The notes: generated by a model from the letters alone, not told the origin. Positions 26,286 to 35,324 are shown, numbered from the stretch's first letter. The stretch: 44,635 nt of DNA from Bacteroides sp. CAG:443 (GCA_000432735.1 FR887808.1:73914-118548); one strand, 5' to 3'. Translations and numbers: made by a program.

Positions 26286-27902
26286 TTACATACCGGATGC
26301 TTCGGCCTGCTTCTGCATGATGTCCGGTACCAGACTATGCAGATACATTTCCAGATTGGTATACTTTCCTGCCGGATCCAGTGTCCGGTCATTTCCGTCA
26401 TCCGGATTGTCAGCATCCAGTCCATATTTCTTTTCAAACGCATCCGGCATGCCGTCGCCGTCCGTATCGGTCATCTCACGAGAAGCATCTTTTGTCAATT
26501 CAGGATAAGGATTATCACCCAGTTCCAGCAGTGCCTCCAGTACATCTTCCGGTTCGTTGATGTACCCCGGTTTGTTTCCCGAAGCTGTACAAGTAGCTTT
26601 TCCTTCCCTTACATCTGCAACAACCAATTCATCCAGCACATCCCGATAGTTGCAGGCTCCCGCATAATTGAGTACCGCCCGATAAGCCTCCGCTGCCGAA
26701 TGTTTGGTCGACATCAAGGGTTCCACAACAGGTTCGTCCTTGCGGATGGCCTTCATTGTTTCGTCCGTCCAGAGATTATCCACCTTGCTGCCGTTTTCCT
26801 GCTGTGCATAGATACCCTTGGTCCAGTTATCCAACGTAACGTCCTCATGACCTTCCACCACATTGCCCGTCACATAAAAAGTTCCCCATTTATGCAGCGA
26901 CGGATACCAGTCGTTGTACGAGCCGTCATCATCAGTTACATAATCCAGCGTACGAACCCCAATCTTGGCAATACGGTAACGGATGCGGTCGGTTTCCTTG
27001 CCCGAGTTTGTAGCAGGTCCCGGCTTATAATAATTGTCTACGATATTCACATGCTGATTCTCGCCTCCGTAGCACCCTTCTCCGGCCCAGTTATAGAAAA
27101 CATTGTTCCGGATATCGACATACTCATTGAGCTGTGTCGAGGTACGTGGTCCCAGACGAGGTACCCGACTTTCGCAATGCGCTATCAAGTTATGATGATA
27201 GGAAGCCTTGTTGCCACCCCAGTTGCCGCCATAGCAATGTGTACCTTTCCCGTGGACCGATACCCGTAGTGCCTGAGCAGCGATACACCACTGCACGGTA
27301 GAATTCTCCATGCCGTACACCGACAAGCATTCATCTACGCTCCAGCTCACCGAACAATGGTCTATGATGATATTTTTCTTGTCCATTCCTCCCAGCCCGT
27401 CGGGTTCCTTCCCACTGGCATCTCCCGGACGAAAACGCAAAAAACGAATAATCACTTCATTCGAATTGATGATAAAAGCATAGTCTGCCAGACAGATTCC
27501 CCCGGGAGAAGTCTGCCCCGCAAGGGTAAGATAGTCACTTCCGGTTTTCAGATCGGCTTTCAGATGAATCGTACCGGCAACATCGAATACGACCGTCTTT
27601 GCTCCCTTCTGACTCAGTGCCCAGCGCAAGGTTCCTTCAGCCGGATGACTGGCATCGTCGTCCAGACTGGTTATGTGATAGACTTTTCCGCCTCTTCCGC
27701 CAACGGTATACTTTCCATATCCTTCAGCTCCCGGAAATGCCGCAAACTCTACCGGTTCCATCTGCTGGGGAGTGTTTTCCGTAACATCGCCTCCTTCTTC
27801 GCCTTGTGCAGGTAGCACCGTCGTACCTTCAGAACAAGCCGTTCCACCCAATACGGTCAGCATACATGCGCTAAAGAAGATGCGCTTCAAATGTTCATTC
27901 AT
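26286..27902 (-). CDS. Secreted pectate lyase, PL1-like lipoprotein
   Basis: A 538-residue lyase for polygalacturonan. The signal ends LGGTAC-SEG, so Cys23 is probably lipidated and the protein may sit on the cell surface. The parallel beta-helix starts near residue 55 (AAFPGAEGYGKYTVGGRGG). Typical pectate lyase motifs follow: GTLRWALSQ, IRFLRFRPGD, the Ca2+-site region IDHCSVSWSVDE, and ESRVPRLGPR with the likely catalytic Arg. The last ~60 residues hold a thrombospondin-type-3-like Ca2+ motif, DTDGDGMPDAFEKKYGLD. The promoter has a -7 box and a perfect inverted repeat just upstream, suggesting induction. Its substrate fits the GH28/GH43 set 8 kb to the right. Confidence 0.9.
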   Translation of the reverse strand: MNEHLKRIFFSACMLTVLGGTACSEGTTVLPAQGEEGGDVTENTPQQMEPVEFAAFPGAEGYGKYTVGGRGGKVYHITSLDDDASHPAEGTLRWALSQKGAKTVVFDVAGTIHLKADLKTGSDYLTLAGQTSPGGICLADYAFIINSNEVIIRFLRFRPGDASGKEPDGLGGMDKKNIIIDHCSVSWSVDECLSVYGMENSTVQWCIAAQALRVSVHGKGTHCYGGNWGGNKASYHHNLIAHCESRVPRLGPRTSTQLNEYVDIRNNVFYNWAGEGCYGGENQHVNIVDNYYKPGPATNSGKETDRIRYRIAKIGVRTLDYVTDDDGSYNDWYPSLHKWGTFYVTGNVVEGHEDVTLDNWTKGIYAQQENGSKVDNLWTDETMKAIRKDEPVVEPLMSTKHSAAEAYRAVLNYAGACNYRDVLDELVVADVREGKATCTASGNKPGYINEPEDVLEALLELGDNPYPELTKDASREMTDTDGDGMPDAFEKKYGLDADNPDDGNDRTLDPAGKYTNLEMYLHSLVPDIMQKQAEASGM

Positions 27903-27935
27903 AAGATATAAGATTATTATTCAGGTTTGTTACTG

Positions 27936-28002
27936 CAAAAGTAGGGAAAGCCAGCAACAGATAGTGGTATAAATTGATTAATGATGTATACACATTAATC
28001 AA
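27936..28002 (-). promoter_or_regulatory. Pectate lyase promoter with a 10 bp inverted repeat (possible operator)
   Basis: On the minus strand the -7 box TACTTTTG lies at 27936-27943, and no TTTG is found 20 bp upstream. A perfect inverted repeat, TTGATTAATG (27974-27983) and CATTAATCAA (27993-28002) with a 9 nt gap, is centred about 60 bp upstream of the expected transcript start. This is where an activator could bind. Confidence 0.45.
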
Positions 28003-28014
28003 ACTGCCACCGGA

Positions 28015-28076
28015 TATGAAAATAATACAAAAGAGGACACACCCTGTAACGGATGCATCCTCTTATTATTTTCCAT
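28015..28076. other. Terminator-like long hairpin between two divergent genes
   Basis: GAAAATAATA (28018-28027) pairs with TATTATTTTC (28064-28073), and inside it AAGAGGA (28030-28036) with TCCTCTT (28058-28064), around a 21 nt loop. Read leftward, the inner stem is followed by a T-rich run. No annotated gene is transcribed into it. The rest of the 577 bp stretch 27903-28479 is AT-rich; besides the promoters I see nothing in it. Confidence 0.5.
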
Positions 28077-28427
28077 AAATATCATTATAAACTATACCCT
28101 AAAAAAACAAATACTCTCTTTTTCTTCATTCATAACAAACACATAAATTTTGGTTATATGGCTATTATATTTCAACAAATAGTTACAAATACACTTATAC
28201 AACAAAACAATTCTCTTTTTGTTTGCCGAAAATCTGCACAAACAATCCTCTTTTTTCGTTCCAAAAGTTTCCAGCAGCCGATAAAGCCGTCTTATACAGG
28301 CTTATAGAAGCCAGTCGACAGGACCTTTTTTTCGGCATACTTCATTAAAAAGTGTAAAGAGAACACGAAAACTGCTGCAATCGGCATTTTTCAACGCACG
28401 ACAAGAAAGGGAGATTACATTTTTTTA

Positions 28428-28435
28428 TACCTTTG
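28428..28435 (+). promoter_or_regulatory. -7 box of the dipeptidyl peptidase gene
   Basis: TACCTTTG fits the Bacteroides -7 consensus and lies 44 bp before the chosen ATG at 28480. No TTTG is seen 20 bp upstream. Confidence 0.4.
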
Positions 28436-28479
28436 CTCTGGTAAGCATGAATGATCATAAAAACAAGCATATCTACACA

Positions 28480-30684
28480 ATGAAAAAACTGATTGCATTA
28501 TTCTGCCTGCTGGCTTTCGTCATCGGAGTGCAGGCACAGCGTAAGGTCAGCCTCCAGGATGTGGCACAAGGTACCTATCGTGCACAGAACATCTACGGCA
28601 TCAAGCCGATGCTGGACGGCGAATTTTATACGCAAATGAGTGCTGACAAGAAACGTATCGTGAAATACTCGTTCAAGACGGGCAAGGAGGTAGGAACGGT
28701 ATTCGACGTGACTACGGCAAGAGATTGTCCGGTCAAGACATTCGACGATTACATCATGTCGCCCGACGAGAAGCTGATTCTGATCCAGACGGAAACGAAA
28801 CCTATCTACCGTCATTCGTTTACGGCCGAATATTACATCTTCAACGTGAGAAACAACAAGATGGAACCGCTTTCGAAAAACGGACCGCAGCAGGTGCCGC
28901 TGTTCTCGCCCGACGGTTTTCAGGTAGCTTTCGTCCGCAACAACAACATTTTTCTGGTCAAGCTGTTGTTTGGCAACAGTGAATCGCAGGTCACTAAGGA
29001 CGGTGAATACAATAAAGTGCTGAACGGTATCCCCGACTGGGTGTACGAGGAAGAATTTTCTTTCAACCGTGCGTTCGACTTCAGTGCCGACAGCAAGATG
29101 ATTGCTTATATCCGCTTCGACGAGAGTCAGGTACCGATGTACAGCTTCCCGTGGTACAAGGGTATGGCGCCCGAAAAGAACCAGTATGCCACTTATCCGG
29201 GTGCGTACGAGTACAAGTACCCGAAGGCAGGAGAAATCAACTCGAAGGTGAGCGTACATACATACGACATCAAGAGCCACGTTACCCGCAAGATGGATCT
29301 GCCGCTGGATTCCGACGGCTATATCCCGCGCATCAAGTTTACGTCCGATCCGGAAAAGCTTGCCATCATGACGCTGAACCGTCATCAGAACCGGTTCGAT
29401 ATTTACATGGCTAACCCGAGAAGCGCGCTGTGCAAGCTTGCCATCCGCGATGAAGCTGAACAGTATATCAAGGAACAGGCTTACTCCGATATCGTATTCT
29501 ATCCGGAACATATCGTGATGATGAGCGAACGTGACGGATATAACCACTTGTATCTGTATACCATAGCCGGCAATCTGGTAAAACAGGTTACCAAGGGTAA
29601 ATTCGAAGTGAAGGATTTCCTGGGTTGGGACAAGCAGACCAATACGTTCTATTATACCAGCAATCAGGAAAGCCCGCTGCGTACAGCTGTCTACAAAACC
29701 GATGCGAAGGGCAAGACAACCAAGCTGTCTACCCACACGGGAACCAATTCGGCTATCTTCAGCAGCGACTTGTCGTACTATATCAACAAGTTCTCCAACA
29801 TCGATACGCCGACGCTGATTACCGTCAACAACAACAAGGGTAAGGAACTGGCTACGCTGATGGACAACGCGAAGCTGAAGTCGCAACTGGCTACGCTGAA
29901 CATGCCGAAGAAGGAATTCTTCACCTTCCGCACGACTGAGGGAGTGGAACTGAACGGCTGGATGATGAAGCCTGCCAACTTCGACGCGAGCAAGAAGTAT
30001 CCGGTCATCATGCACCAGTACAGTGGTCCGGGCTCACAACAGGTTCTCGACGCGTGGAACATCGGAAGTTTCAGCGACGGAGGTATGTTTGAGGCCTACA
30101 TGTGCGACAAAGGATATGTCATGGTCTGCGTGGACGGACGTGGCACGGGCGGACGTGGTGCCGAATTTGAGAAATGTACGTACTGCTTCCTGGGTGTGAA
30201 GGAATCGCACGATCAGGTGGAAACAGCCAAATACCTGGCTTCACTGCCGTACATCGACGGCAACCGCATCGGTATCTGGGGATGGAGCTACGGAGGTTAC
30301 AACACGCTGATGTCGATGAGTGAGGGTACGCCTGTCTTCAAGGCGGGTGTAGCTATTGCCGCTCCGAGCGACTGGCGTTTCTACGATACGGTCTATACCG
30401 AACGCTTCATGCGTACTCCGAAGGAAAACGGTGAAGGCTACAACGCCGGTTCTGCCATTCTCCGCGCTCCGAAGCTGCACGGCGACCTGCTGCTGATACA
30501 TGGTACGGCCGACGACAACGTTCACTACCAGAACTGCGCCGAGTACAGTGAAGCACTGGTTCAGGCTGGCATCCAGTTCGACATGCAGGTGTATACCAAC
30601 CGCAACCACGGTATCTCGGGCGGAAATACCCGTAATCACCTGATGAACCGCGTTGCCAATTTCTTCATCGAAAAACTGAAATAA
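28480..30684 (+). CDS. Dipeptidyl peptidase IV (S9B serine peptidase), exported
   Basis: Removes X-Pro or X-Ala dipeptides from peptide N-termini. It is 734 residues. The signal peptide MKKLIALFCLLAFVIGVQA is cut before Gln. An N-terminal beta-propeller (about residues 30-480) contains the double-Glu motif WVYEEEF with Glu191/Glu192 that holds the free amino end of substrates. The C-terminal alpha/beta-hydrolase has Ser603 in GWSYGGY, Asp678 in HGTADDNVH and His710 in NRNHGIS. The ATG at 28480 starts the signal peptide; the frame is open 11 codons more. It acts in the periplasm or at the surface, and is a single-gene unit with a strong terminator. Confidence 0.95.
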   Translation: MKKLIALFCLLAFVIGVQAQRKVSLQDVAQGTYRAQNIYGIKPMLDGEFYTQMSADKKRIVKYSFKTGKEVGTVFDVTTARDCPVKTFDDYIMSPDEKLILIQTETKPIYRHSFTAEYYIFNVRNNKMEPLSKNGPQQVPLFSPDGFQVAFVRNNNIFLVKLLFGNSESQVTKDGEYNKVLNGIPDWVYEEEFSFNRAFDFSADSKMIAYIRFDESQVPMYSFPWYKGMAPEKNQYATYPGAYEYKYPKAGEINSKVSVHTYDIKSHVTRKMDLPLDSDGYIPRIKFTSDPEKLAIMTLNRHQNRFDIYMANPRSALCKLAIRDEAEQYIKEQAYSDIVFYPEHIVMMSERDGYNHLYLYTIAGNLVKQVTKGKFEVKDFLGWDKQTNTFYYTSNQESPLRTAVYKTDAKGKTTKLSTHTGTNSAIFSSDLSYYINKFSNIDTPTLITVNNNKGKELATLMDNAKLKSQLATLNMPKKEFFTFRTTEGVELNGWMMKPANFDASKKYPVIMHQYSGPGSQQVLDAWNIGSFSDGGMFEAYMCDKGYVMVCVDGRGTGGRGAEFEKCTYCFLGVKESHDQVETAKYLASLPYIDGNRIGIWGWSYGGYNTLMSMSEGTPVFKAGVAIAAPSDWRFYDTVYTERFMRTPKENGEGYNAGSAILRAPKLHGDLLLIHGTADDNVHYQNCAEYSEALVQAGIQFDMQVYTNRNHGISGGNTRNHLMNRVANFFIEKLK

Positions 30685-30705
30685 ACTATTTGTATCATAC
30701 AGAGT

Positions 30706-30770
30706 AATGAGGAATTAAAAGGTTTCGCCCAGACATTGCGGCGGATTTTAATTCCTCATTTCTCGTTTTT
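30706..30770 (+). terminator. Terminator after the dipeptidyl peptidase gene
   Basis: Perfect 15 bp arms AATGAGGAATTAAAA (30706-30720) and TTTTAATTCCTCATT (30746-30760) enclose a GC-rich loop and are followed by TCTCGTTTTT. lipA begins 24 bp past the right arm. Confidence 0.75.
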
Positions 30771-30783
30771 ATACCTTAACGCT

Positions 30784-31635
30784 ATGGAACACGTAAAGAA
30801 ACCCGAATGGCTGAAAATATCCATCGGTACCAATGCCCGCTATACCGAGACCAAACGCATTGTCGATACGCATAAACTGCATACGATATGCAGCAGTGGA
30901 CGCTGTCCGAACCTGGGAGAATGCTGGGGAAAGGGAACGGCTACCTTTATGATAGGGGGTGCCATCTGTACCCGCTCGTGCAAGTTCTGCAACACGCTCA
31001 GCGGAAAACCGCTCCCGCTCGATGCGCAGGAACCTGCCCGCGTGGCCGAATCGGTACGGCTGATGAAACTGGATCATGCCGTCGTCACCTCGGTGGACCG
31101 TGACGACCTGCCCGATTTAGGGGCTGCTCATTGGGCGGCTACCATTCGTGCCATCAAGGAGCTCAATCCGAATACGACGCTGGAAACGCTGATTCCCGAC
31201 TTTCAGGGACGGGAGGAACTGATCCGCATGGTGACCGATGCCCGCCCGGACATCATCTCTCATAACATGGAAACCGTACGCCGCATCACTCCGCTGGTAA
31301 GAAGCGTGGCAACGTACGACCGGAGTCTGGAGGTGATCCGCCGGATAGCCGAAAGCGGCATCACTGCCAAGTCGGGTATCATGGTGGGACTGGGAGAAAC
31401 ACCCGACGAGGTAGAACAGACCATGGACGACCTGCTGGCCAACGGCTGCCGTATCCTGACCATCGGACAATATCTCCAGCCCAGCCGGAAACATTACCCT
31501 GTACACGAGTACGTTACCCCCGAACAGTTTGCCCGTTACAAGGAAACCGGCGAAAAGAAAGGATTTGCCACTGTAGAAAGCGGTCCGCTGGTACGTTCTT
31601 CGTATCATGCCGAAAAACACATCCGCTACAAGTGA
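30784..31635 (+). CDS. lipA: Lipoyl synthase
   Basis: A radical-SAM enzyme that inserts two sulfurs into protein-bound octanoate to form the lipoyl cofactor. It is 283 residues from the ATG at 30784 (MEHVKKPEWLKI). Both iron-sulfur sites are present: the auxiliary cluster Cys in CSSGRCPNLGECWGKG and the radical-SAM CTRSCKFC. The closing GPLVRSSYHAEKH carries the conserved Arg-Ser-Ser-Tyr. The frame is open 16 codons further upstream, but that stretch lies in the preceding terminator. The next gene begins around its stop codon. Confidence 0.95.
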   Translation: MEHVKKPEWLKISIGTNARYTETKRIVDTHKLHTICSSGRCPNLGECWGKGTATFMIGGAICTRSCKFCNTLSGKPLPLDAQEPARVAESVRLMKLDHAVVTSVDRDDLPDLGAAHWAATIRAIKELNPNTTLETLIPDFQGREELIRMVTDARPDIISHNMETVRRITPLVRSVATYDRSLEVIRRIAESGITAKSGIMVGLGETPDEVEQTMDDLLANGCRILTIGQYLQPSRKHYPVHEYVTPEQFARYKETGEKKGFATVESGPLVRSSYHAEKHIRYK

Positions 31636-31682
31636 ACAATTCGGAAAAGAACCTTGTTACACCTATAAAAAAATCAAGGCAG

Positions 31683-32693
31683 ATGATGAAACTTATATTG
31701 AAATACAGAAACAAGATTGTATCGCTCGGACTATTACCTATCATAGCAACATTGATTTGTTTGCATTTTTTCCAGAACACCATCGTACTGGGGATAGGCT
31801 TCGCAGTCTGTGTCGGTCTGCTGTTGTATGGCATCATCCGCCTGAAGGATCTGAATTTTTTCCTGCTGCTGGGTAGTGTAGGCATAGGAGCCTGCTTCGC
31901 ATTGCGCCTGTTCACCGGCTACGAGTTTGTACCGCTGGGAAGCATCACTCCTATTCTGGAACTGCTGCTGCTCATCGTGGCATTCATCCACATCACGGCA
32001 CCCGAAGTATACAAGGAATTACAGGAGCGACTGCACCTGAGGAACTGCTTCTCGTTCGTGCTGGAGGCAAAGACCATTGTCATTCTCTCGGCATTGCATC
32101 TCACGATTCTGCTTTTCGTCGACCACATCGATCATCTGTTTTCGGAAGACGGTTCCTTCTTCCTAATGTACGGCATACCAGTTATTATCTATATTCTCTG
32201 TCTGGTCATCAACGTGGTAGGCATTCATCTGGCACTTCAGGAGAATTTCCGTTACAGTCTGGTACGCATTGCAGTGGTTCACGACGGAAAGATTTACCTG
32301 AAGCAGCGCAATGACTGTACCGGCAATGATACCGAGGGAACTCCCGTATGGGACATCGCCGTGGAAAGTCCGTTCGAAGGACCGCTCGACAAGAGCAATG
32401 AATATGCCGCACGCATTGCCAAAAAGATATGTACCTCGAAGCACATCAGTCCGCGCCTCATCCTGAGATACACCACTACTCCCAGCGATGCCGATACCCG
32501 GCAGCGCGTATCGCTGTACATTCTTCCGCTTCAGGACAAGGACGAACTCCGCAAGGCGACCGAAGGCAGATTCTTTTCCTTCGACGAGATAAATGAAACC
32601 GCCGTACGGAGATACAATCCAGCCCTGCTTTCGGAACTGGATGCCCTGCAGATGGCGGCGGAAATGTGGCAGACATTCGGCAGTGCCGACTAA
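31683..32693 (+). CDS. Unrecognised membrane protein with a C-terminal Nudix-like domain
   Basis: 336 residues from the ATG at 31683 (MMKLILKYRNKIVS). A GTG at 31632, overlapping the lipA stop, would add 17 residues. About six membrane helices lie in the first ~190 residues (LGLLPIIATLICLHF, TIVLGIGFAVCVGLLLYGI, ITPILELLLLIVAFIHIT, TIVILSALHLTILLFV, VIIYILCLVINVVGIHLAL). The last ~130 residues look like a Nudix fold: YSLVRIAVVHDGKIYLKQRN, then a WDIAVESPFEG turn, then VSLYILPLQDKDELR. The Nudix box (GX5EX7REUXEEXGU) is broken: the REUXEE Glu pair is missing. It may bind rather than cleave a nucleotide. I know no function. It follows lipA closely and ends 7 bp from the convergent RsmI-like gene. 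Confidence 0.72.
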   Translation: MMKLILKYRNKIVSLGLLPIIATLICLHFFQNTIVLGIGFAVCVGLLLYGIIRLKDLNFFLLLGSVGIGACFALRLFTGYEFVPLGSITPILELLLLIVAFIHITAPEVYKELQERLHLRNCFSFVLEAKTIVILSALHLTILLFVDHIDHLFSEDGSFFLMYGIPVIIYILCLVINVVGIHLALQENFRYSLVRIAVVHDGKIYLKQRNDCTGNDTEGTPVWDIAVESPFEGPLDKSNEYAARIAKKICTSKHISPRLILRYTTTPSDADTRQRVSLYILPLQDKDELRKATEGRFFSFDEINETAVRRYNPALLSELDALQMAAEMWQTFGSAD

Positions 32694-32700
32694 CTGCTTC

Positions 32701-33405
32701 TTACTTATAAATCAAAAAGATGCACGGAATCTTTGTCAGGTCGGGCAATTGCTTCTTCCACTCCTGAACCGTTTTGGTCTTGATATATTCTCCCTCGCAG
32801 GTAATGTTGGCAGCCACGCAGACCTTGGTTTGCGGACGGCAGGCTTTCAGAATGTCTTCCAGCATCTTGTTGTTGCGATAGGGAGTTTCAATGAAAAGTT
32901 GTGTCTGGTGCTCGCTGTACACACGCTGCTCCAGTTCCTTCAGCCGTTTCTGGCGTTCGCCCGGCTCGATGGGGAGATAGCCGTGGAAAGCAAAGCTCTG
33001 TCCGTTGAATCCCGAACCCATGACCGACAGGATGATAGACGACGGTCCCACCAGCGGAACCACCTTGAGGTTCTTGCGCTGCGCGATGGCTACCACGTCA
33101 GCTCCCGGATCGGCTACGGCAGGACAGCCGGCTTCCGAAATCACTCCCATGGAATTTCCTTCCTGCAAAGGCTTCAGGTAACCCGAAATGGCTTCGGGCG
33201 AGGTATGCTTGTTCAGCGGATAAAACGTCAGTTCGTCGATGTTGATGTCACGGTCTACCTTTTTCAGAAAACGGCGTGCCGAGCGCACATCTTCTACAAT
33301 AAAATGACGGATCTGAAGAATAATCTCTTTGTTGTACGAAGGGAGGACTTTCTCTACCGGAGTATCGCCAAGGGTAACCGGCAGCAAATATAATGCTGTA
33401 TCCAT
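32701..33405 (-). CDS. SAM-dependent methyltransferase of the RsmI/tetrapyrrole-methylase family
   Basis: A 234-residue methylase. RsmI methylates the ribose of C1402 in 16S rRNA. The SAM-site signature is in SEAGCPAVADPGADVV (family form DAGTPLISDPG), with PLVGPSSIILSVMGSGF and FIETPYRNNKML following. It is about 40-50 residues shorter than E. coli RsmI, with a different N-terminus (MDTALYLLPVTLGDTP). It may be a Bacteroidetes paralogue with another target. It is last in a minus-strand run after fabI and the GldB gene, 27 bp behind it. Confidence 0.85.
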   Translation of the reverse strand: MDTALYLLPVTLGDTPVEKVLPSYNKEIILQIRHFIVEDVRSARRFLKKVDRDINIDELTFYPLNKHTSPEAISGYLKPLQEGNSMGVISEAGCPAVADPGADVVAIAQRKNLKVVPLVGPSSIILSVMGSGFNGQSFAFHGYLPIEPGERQKRLKELEQRVYSEHQTQLFIETPYRNNKMLEDILKACRPQTKVCVAANITCEGEYIKTKTVQEWKKQLPDLTKIPCIFLIYK

Positions 33406-33432
33406 GTAATCTATATTCTAATTTGTTCTAGC

Positions 33433-34419
33433 TCAGTCTAACGTCACGTTGCCGAGATCGGTACGTTCCAGCAATGTGGCAATGCTTACGTCGGGATGCT
33501 TCTTCATGTACCTTTCGGTCAGCCGCATGCCCAGCCACAGCCCGACAACAGGAGGCAGTTTCTCACCGTTGAGAATCATGTTCGGGTCGGAATGAGTGTA
33601 GGCACGGATCAGCATCGGGTCGGTACTGCTCAGATGACCTCGCTCAGCCATCCATTTCAACAGTTTCTTTCCATGCTCCTTGCACCAGTTCTCCTCCTTT
33701 TCGGTATATCCCAGCACTTCACCGTTCGTCTTGTAGCCAAGTGCCTGACGCACTACCCAGTGTATCTTTCCCTGATGCAAGATGACATCGTACAGCGAAC
33801 GGTGCCCCGGACGCCACTCGAAAGGATACAAGCTAAGCAGATAAAAAGTAAAACAGTCGGGAAGGATGCGCTCGGGTGTCATCGACCGGCGCTGATAATC
33901 ATAATAATATCGTCGGTAAAGCGGATAGTTCTCCCCCATGTATTTATCGAGGCTGAACCCCAGCAGACTGTCGCCCACCACTACCGACTGGTTCAAGGCC
34001 GAGATTTGCGAATAGACCGCCGGTACGGGAAAAGCGGGAATCTCCTCTTTCAGGAAGCGGAACCCGTCGGTAAATCCCTTCTCGAGGGTAGTCATATCCT
34101 TGAATTTCTCGGTAGCATCCTGCATGATACGGAGCAGAATGGTATCCGAATAATACGCACACAGCCTTTCGTTGATGTTAGGTTCGTCCACACGCCCCAG
34201 CATGAGCACATCCTCTATCAGGATTTTGGTGGCACGCGGACAGTCGAGGCTCATTTTCTGCAAGGCAGCCAGGCTGTTCATGGCTGTAGCCTCGTACTGA
34301 AGACGGTCGTAACGGAAAACTTTTATACCCTTATCAAGCAAAACATCGTCGCCTTGCTCTCCTGTATGGCAGGAAACAAGTACGACGATGCTCAGTAATA
34401 TGAATATAAATTTTCTCAT
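33433..34419 (-). CDS. GldB-like lipoprotein
   Basis: A 328-residue lipoprotein: MRKFIFILLSIVVLVSC gives a clear lipobox with Cys17. The body matches the GldB family, first described in Flavobacterium gliding motility: DKYMGENYPLYRRYYYDYQRR in the middle, and the C-terminal YTHSDPNMILNGEKLPP with VGLWLGMRL. This organism group does not glide, so GldB here more likely supports the envelope or a type IX-like process; that is inferred. It sits 22 bp after fabI and 27 bp before the RsmI-like gene. Confidence 0.82.
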   Translation of the reverse strand: MRKFIFILLSIVVLVSCHTGEQGDDVLLDKGIKVFRYDRLQYEATAMNSLAALQKMSLDCPRATKILIEDVLMLGRVDEPNINERLCAYYSDTILLRIMQDATEKFKDMTTLEKGFTDGFRFLKEEIPAFPVPAVYSQISALNQSVVVGDSLLGFSLDKYMGENYPLYRRYYYDYQRRSMTPERILPDCFTFYLLSLYPFEWRPGHRSLYDVILHQGKIHWVVRQALGYKTNGEVLGYTEKEENWCKEHGKKLLKWMAERGHLSSTDPMLIRAYTHSDPNMILNGEKLPPVVGLWLGMRLTERYMKKHPDVSIATLLERTDLGNVTLD

Positions 34420-34441
34420 GTAAACAGTTGTCCGTCAGCTT

Positions 34442-35299
34442 TTATCCGTAGATAATGTGTCCGTTTTCGTCTTTGTATTCATCCAGACCCTTTTCGTAAG
34501 TAGCCATGGCACGAAGACTCATACCTACGCTGGAGAAACCTCCGTCGTGGAACAGGTTCTGCATAGTCACCTTGCGTGTCAGGTCGGAGAACATTACGAT
34601 ACAGTAATCGGCACATTCGTCAGCCGAAGCGTTGCCCAGCGGCGACATACGGTTGGCAAAGTCGAACAGCTTGTCCATACCCTTTACACCCGATCCGGCA
34701 GTAGTCATGGTAGGCGACTGTGAGATGGTGTTGATACGTACATTGTGTTCACGACCGTAGATGTAACCGAAGCTACGTGCGATAGATTCCAGCAATGCCT
34801 TGGCATCTGCCATGTCGTTGTAACCGTAGAATGTACGCTGTGCAGCCACGTAGCTCAATGCCAGGATAGAACCGTATTCGTTGATGGCATCCAGTTTCTT
34901 GGCCGACTGAATCATTTTATGGAATGAAATAGCTGAAATATCCAGCGTCTTGTTCAACATATCATAGTCGAGGTCATCGTAAGTACGTTTCTTGCGTACG
35001 TTAGGCGACATACCGATAGAGTGCAGTACAAAGTCGATCTTGCCTCCCAATACTTCCATCGAACGCTTGAAAACATTTTCCAAGTCTTCTACGCTGGTAG
35101 CATCAGCAGGAATCACTTCGCAGTTCAGTTTTTCTGCCAGTGCGGAAATCTCGCCCATGCGTACTGCAACCGGAGTGTTCGACAGCGTAATCATTGCTCC
35201 TTCTTCTACAGCCTTTTCTGCTACTTTCCATGCGATAGACTGTTCGTTCAGAGCCCCAAAAACAATACCTCTTTTTCCTTTCAGTAAATTATAACTCAT
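34442..35299 (-). CDS. fabI: Enoyl-[acyl-carrier-protein] reductase (NADH)
   Basis: The last step of each fatty-acid elongation cycle. It is 285 residues from the ATG at 35299 (MSYNLLKGKRGIVFGALN). The FabI-type nucleotide site GALNEQSIAW is at residues 15-24. HSIGMSP follows, and the catalytic Tyr-x6-Lys is in YGYNDMADAK. The upstream Met at 35335 is rejected because the -7 box TATCTTTG at 35325-35332 lies after it. It heads the fabI-gldB-rsmI-like operon. Confidence 0.95.
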   Translation of the reverse strand: MSYNLLKGKRGIVFGALNEQSIAWKVAEKAVEEGAMITLSNTPVAVRMGEISALAEKLNCEVIPADATSVEDLENVFKRSMEVLGGKIDFVLHSIGMSPNVRKKRTYDDLDYDMLNKTLDISAISFHKMIQSAKKLDAINEYGSILALSYVAAQRTFYGYNDMADAKALLESIARSFGYIYGREHNVRINTISQSPTMTTAGSGVKGMDKLFDFANRMSPLGNASADECADYCIVMFSDLTRKVTMQNLFHDGGFSSVGMSLRAMATYEKGLDEYKDENGHIIYG

Positions 35300-35324
35300 A
35301 CTTTTTTTATTATAAATTTGAGGG

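Noticed and set aside
28498..30015. A 505-codon open frame antisense to the dipeptidyl peptidase
   Set aside because: The plus strand encodes an intact S9 peptidase with all catalytic residues; the antisense product is His/Arg/Val-rich and matches no family.
30736..30783. An upstream start for lipA
   Set aside because: The added 16 codons lie inside the terminator of the preceding gene and do not match the lipoyl synthase N-terminus.
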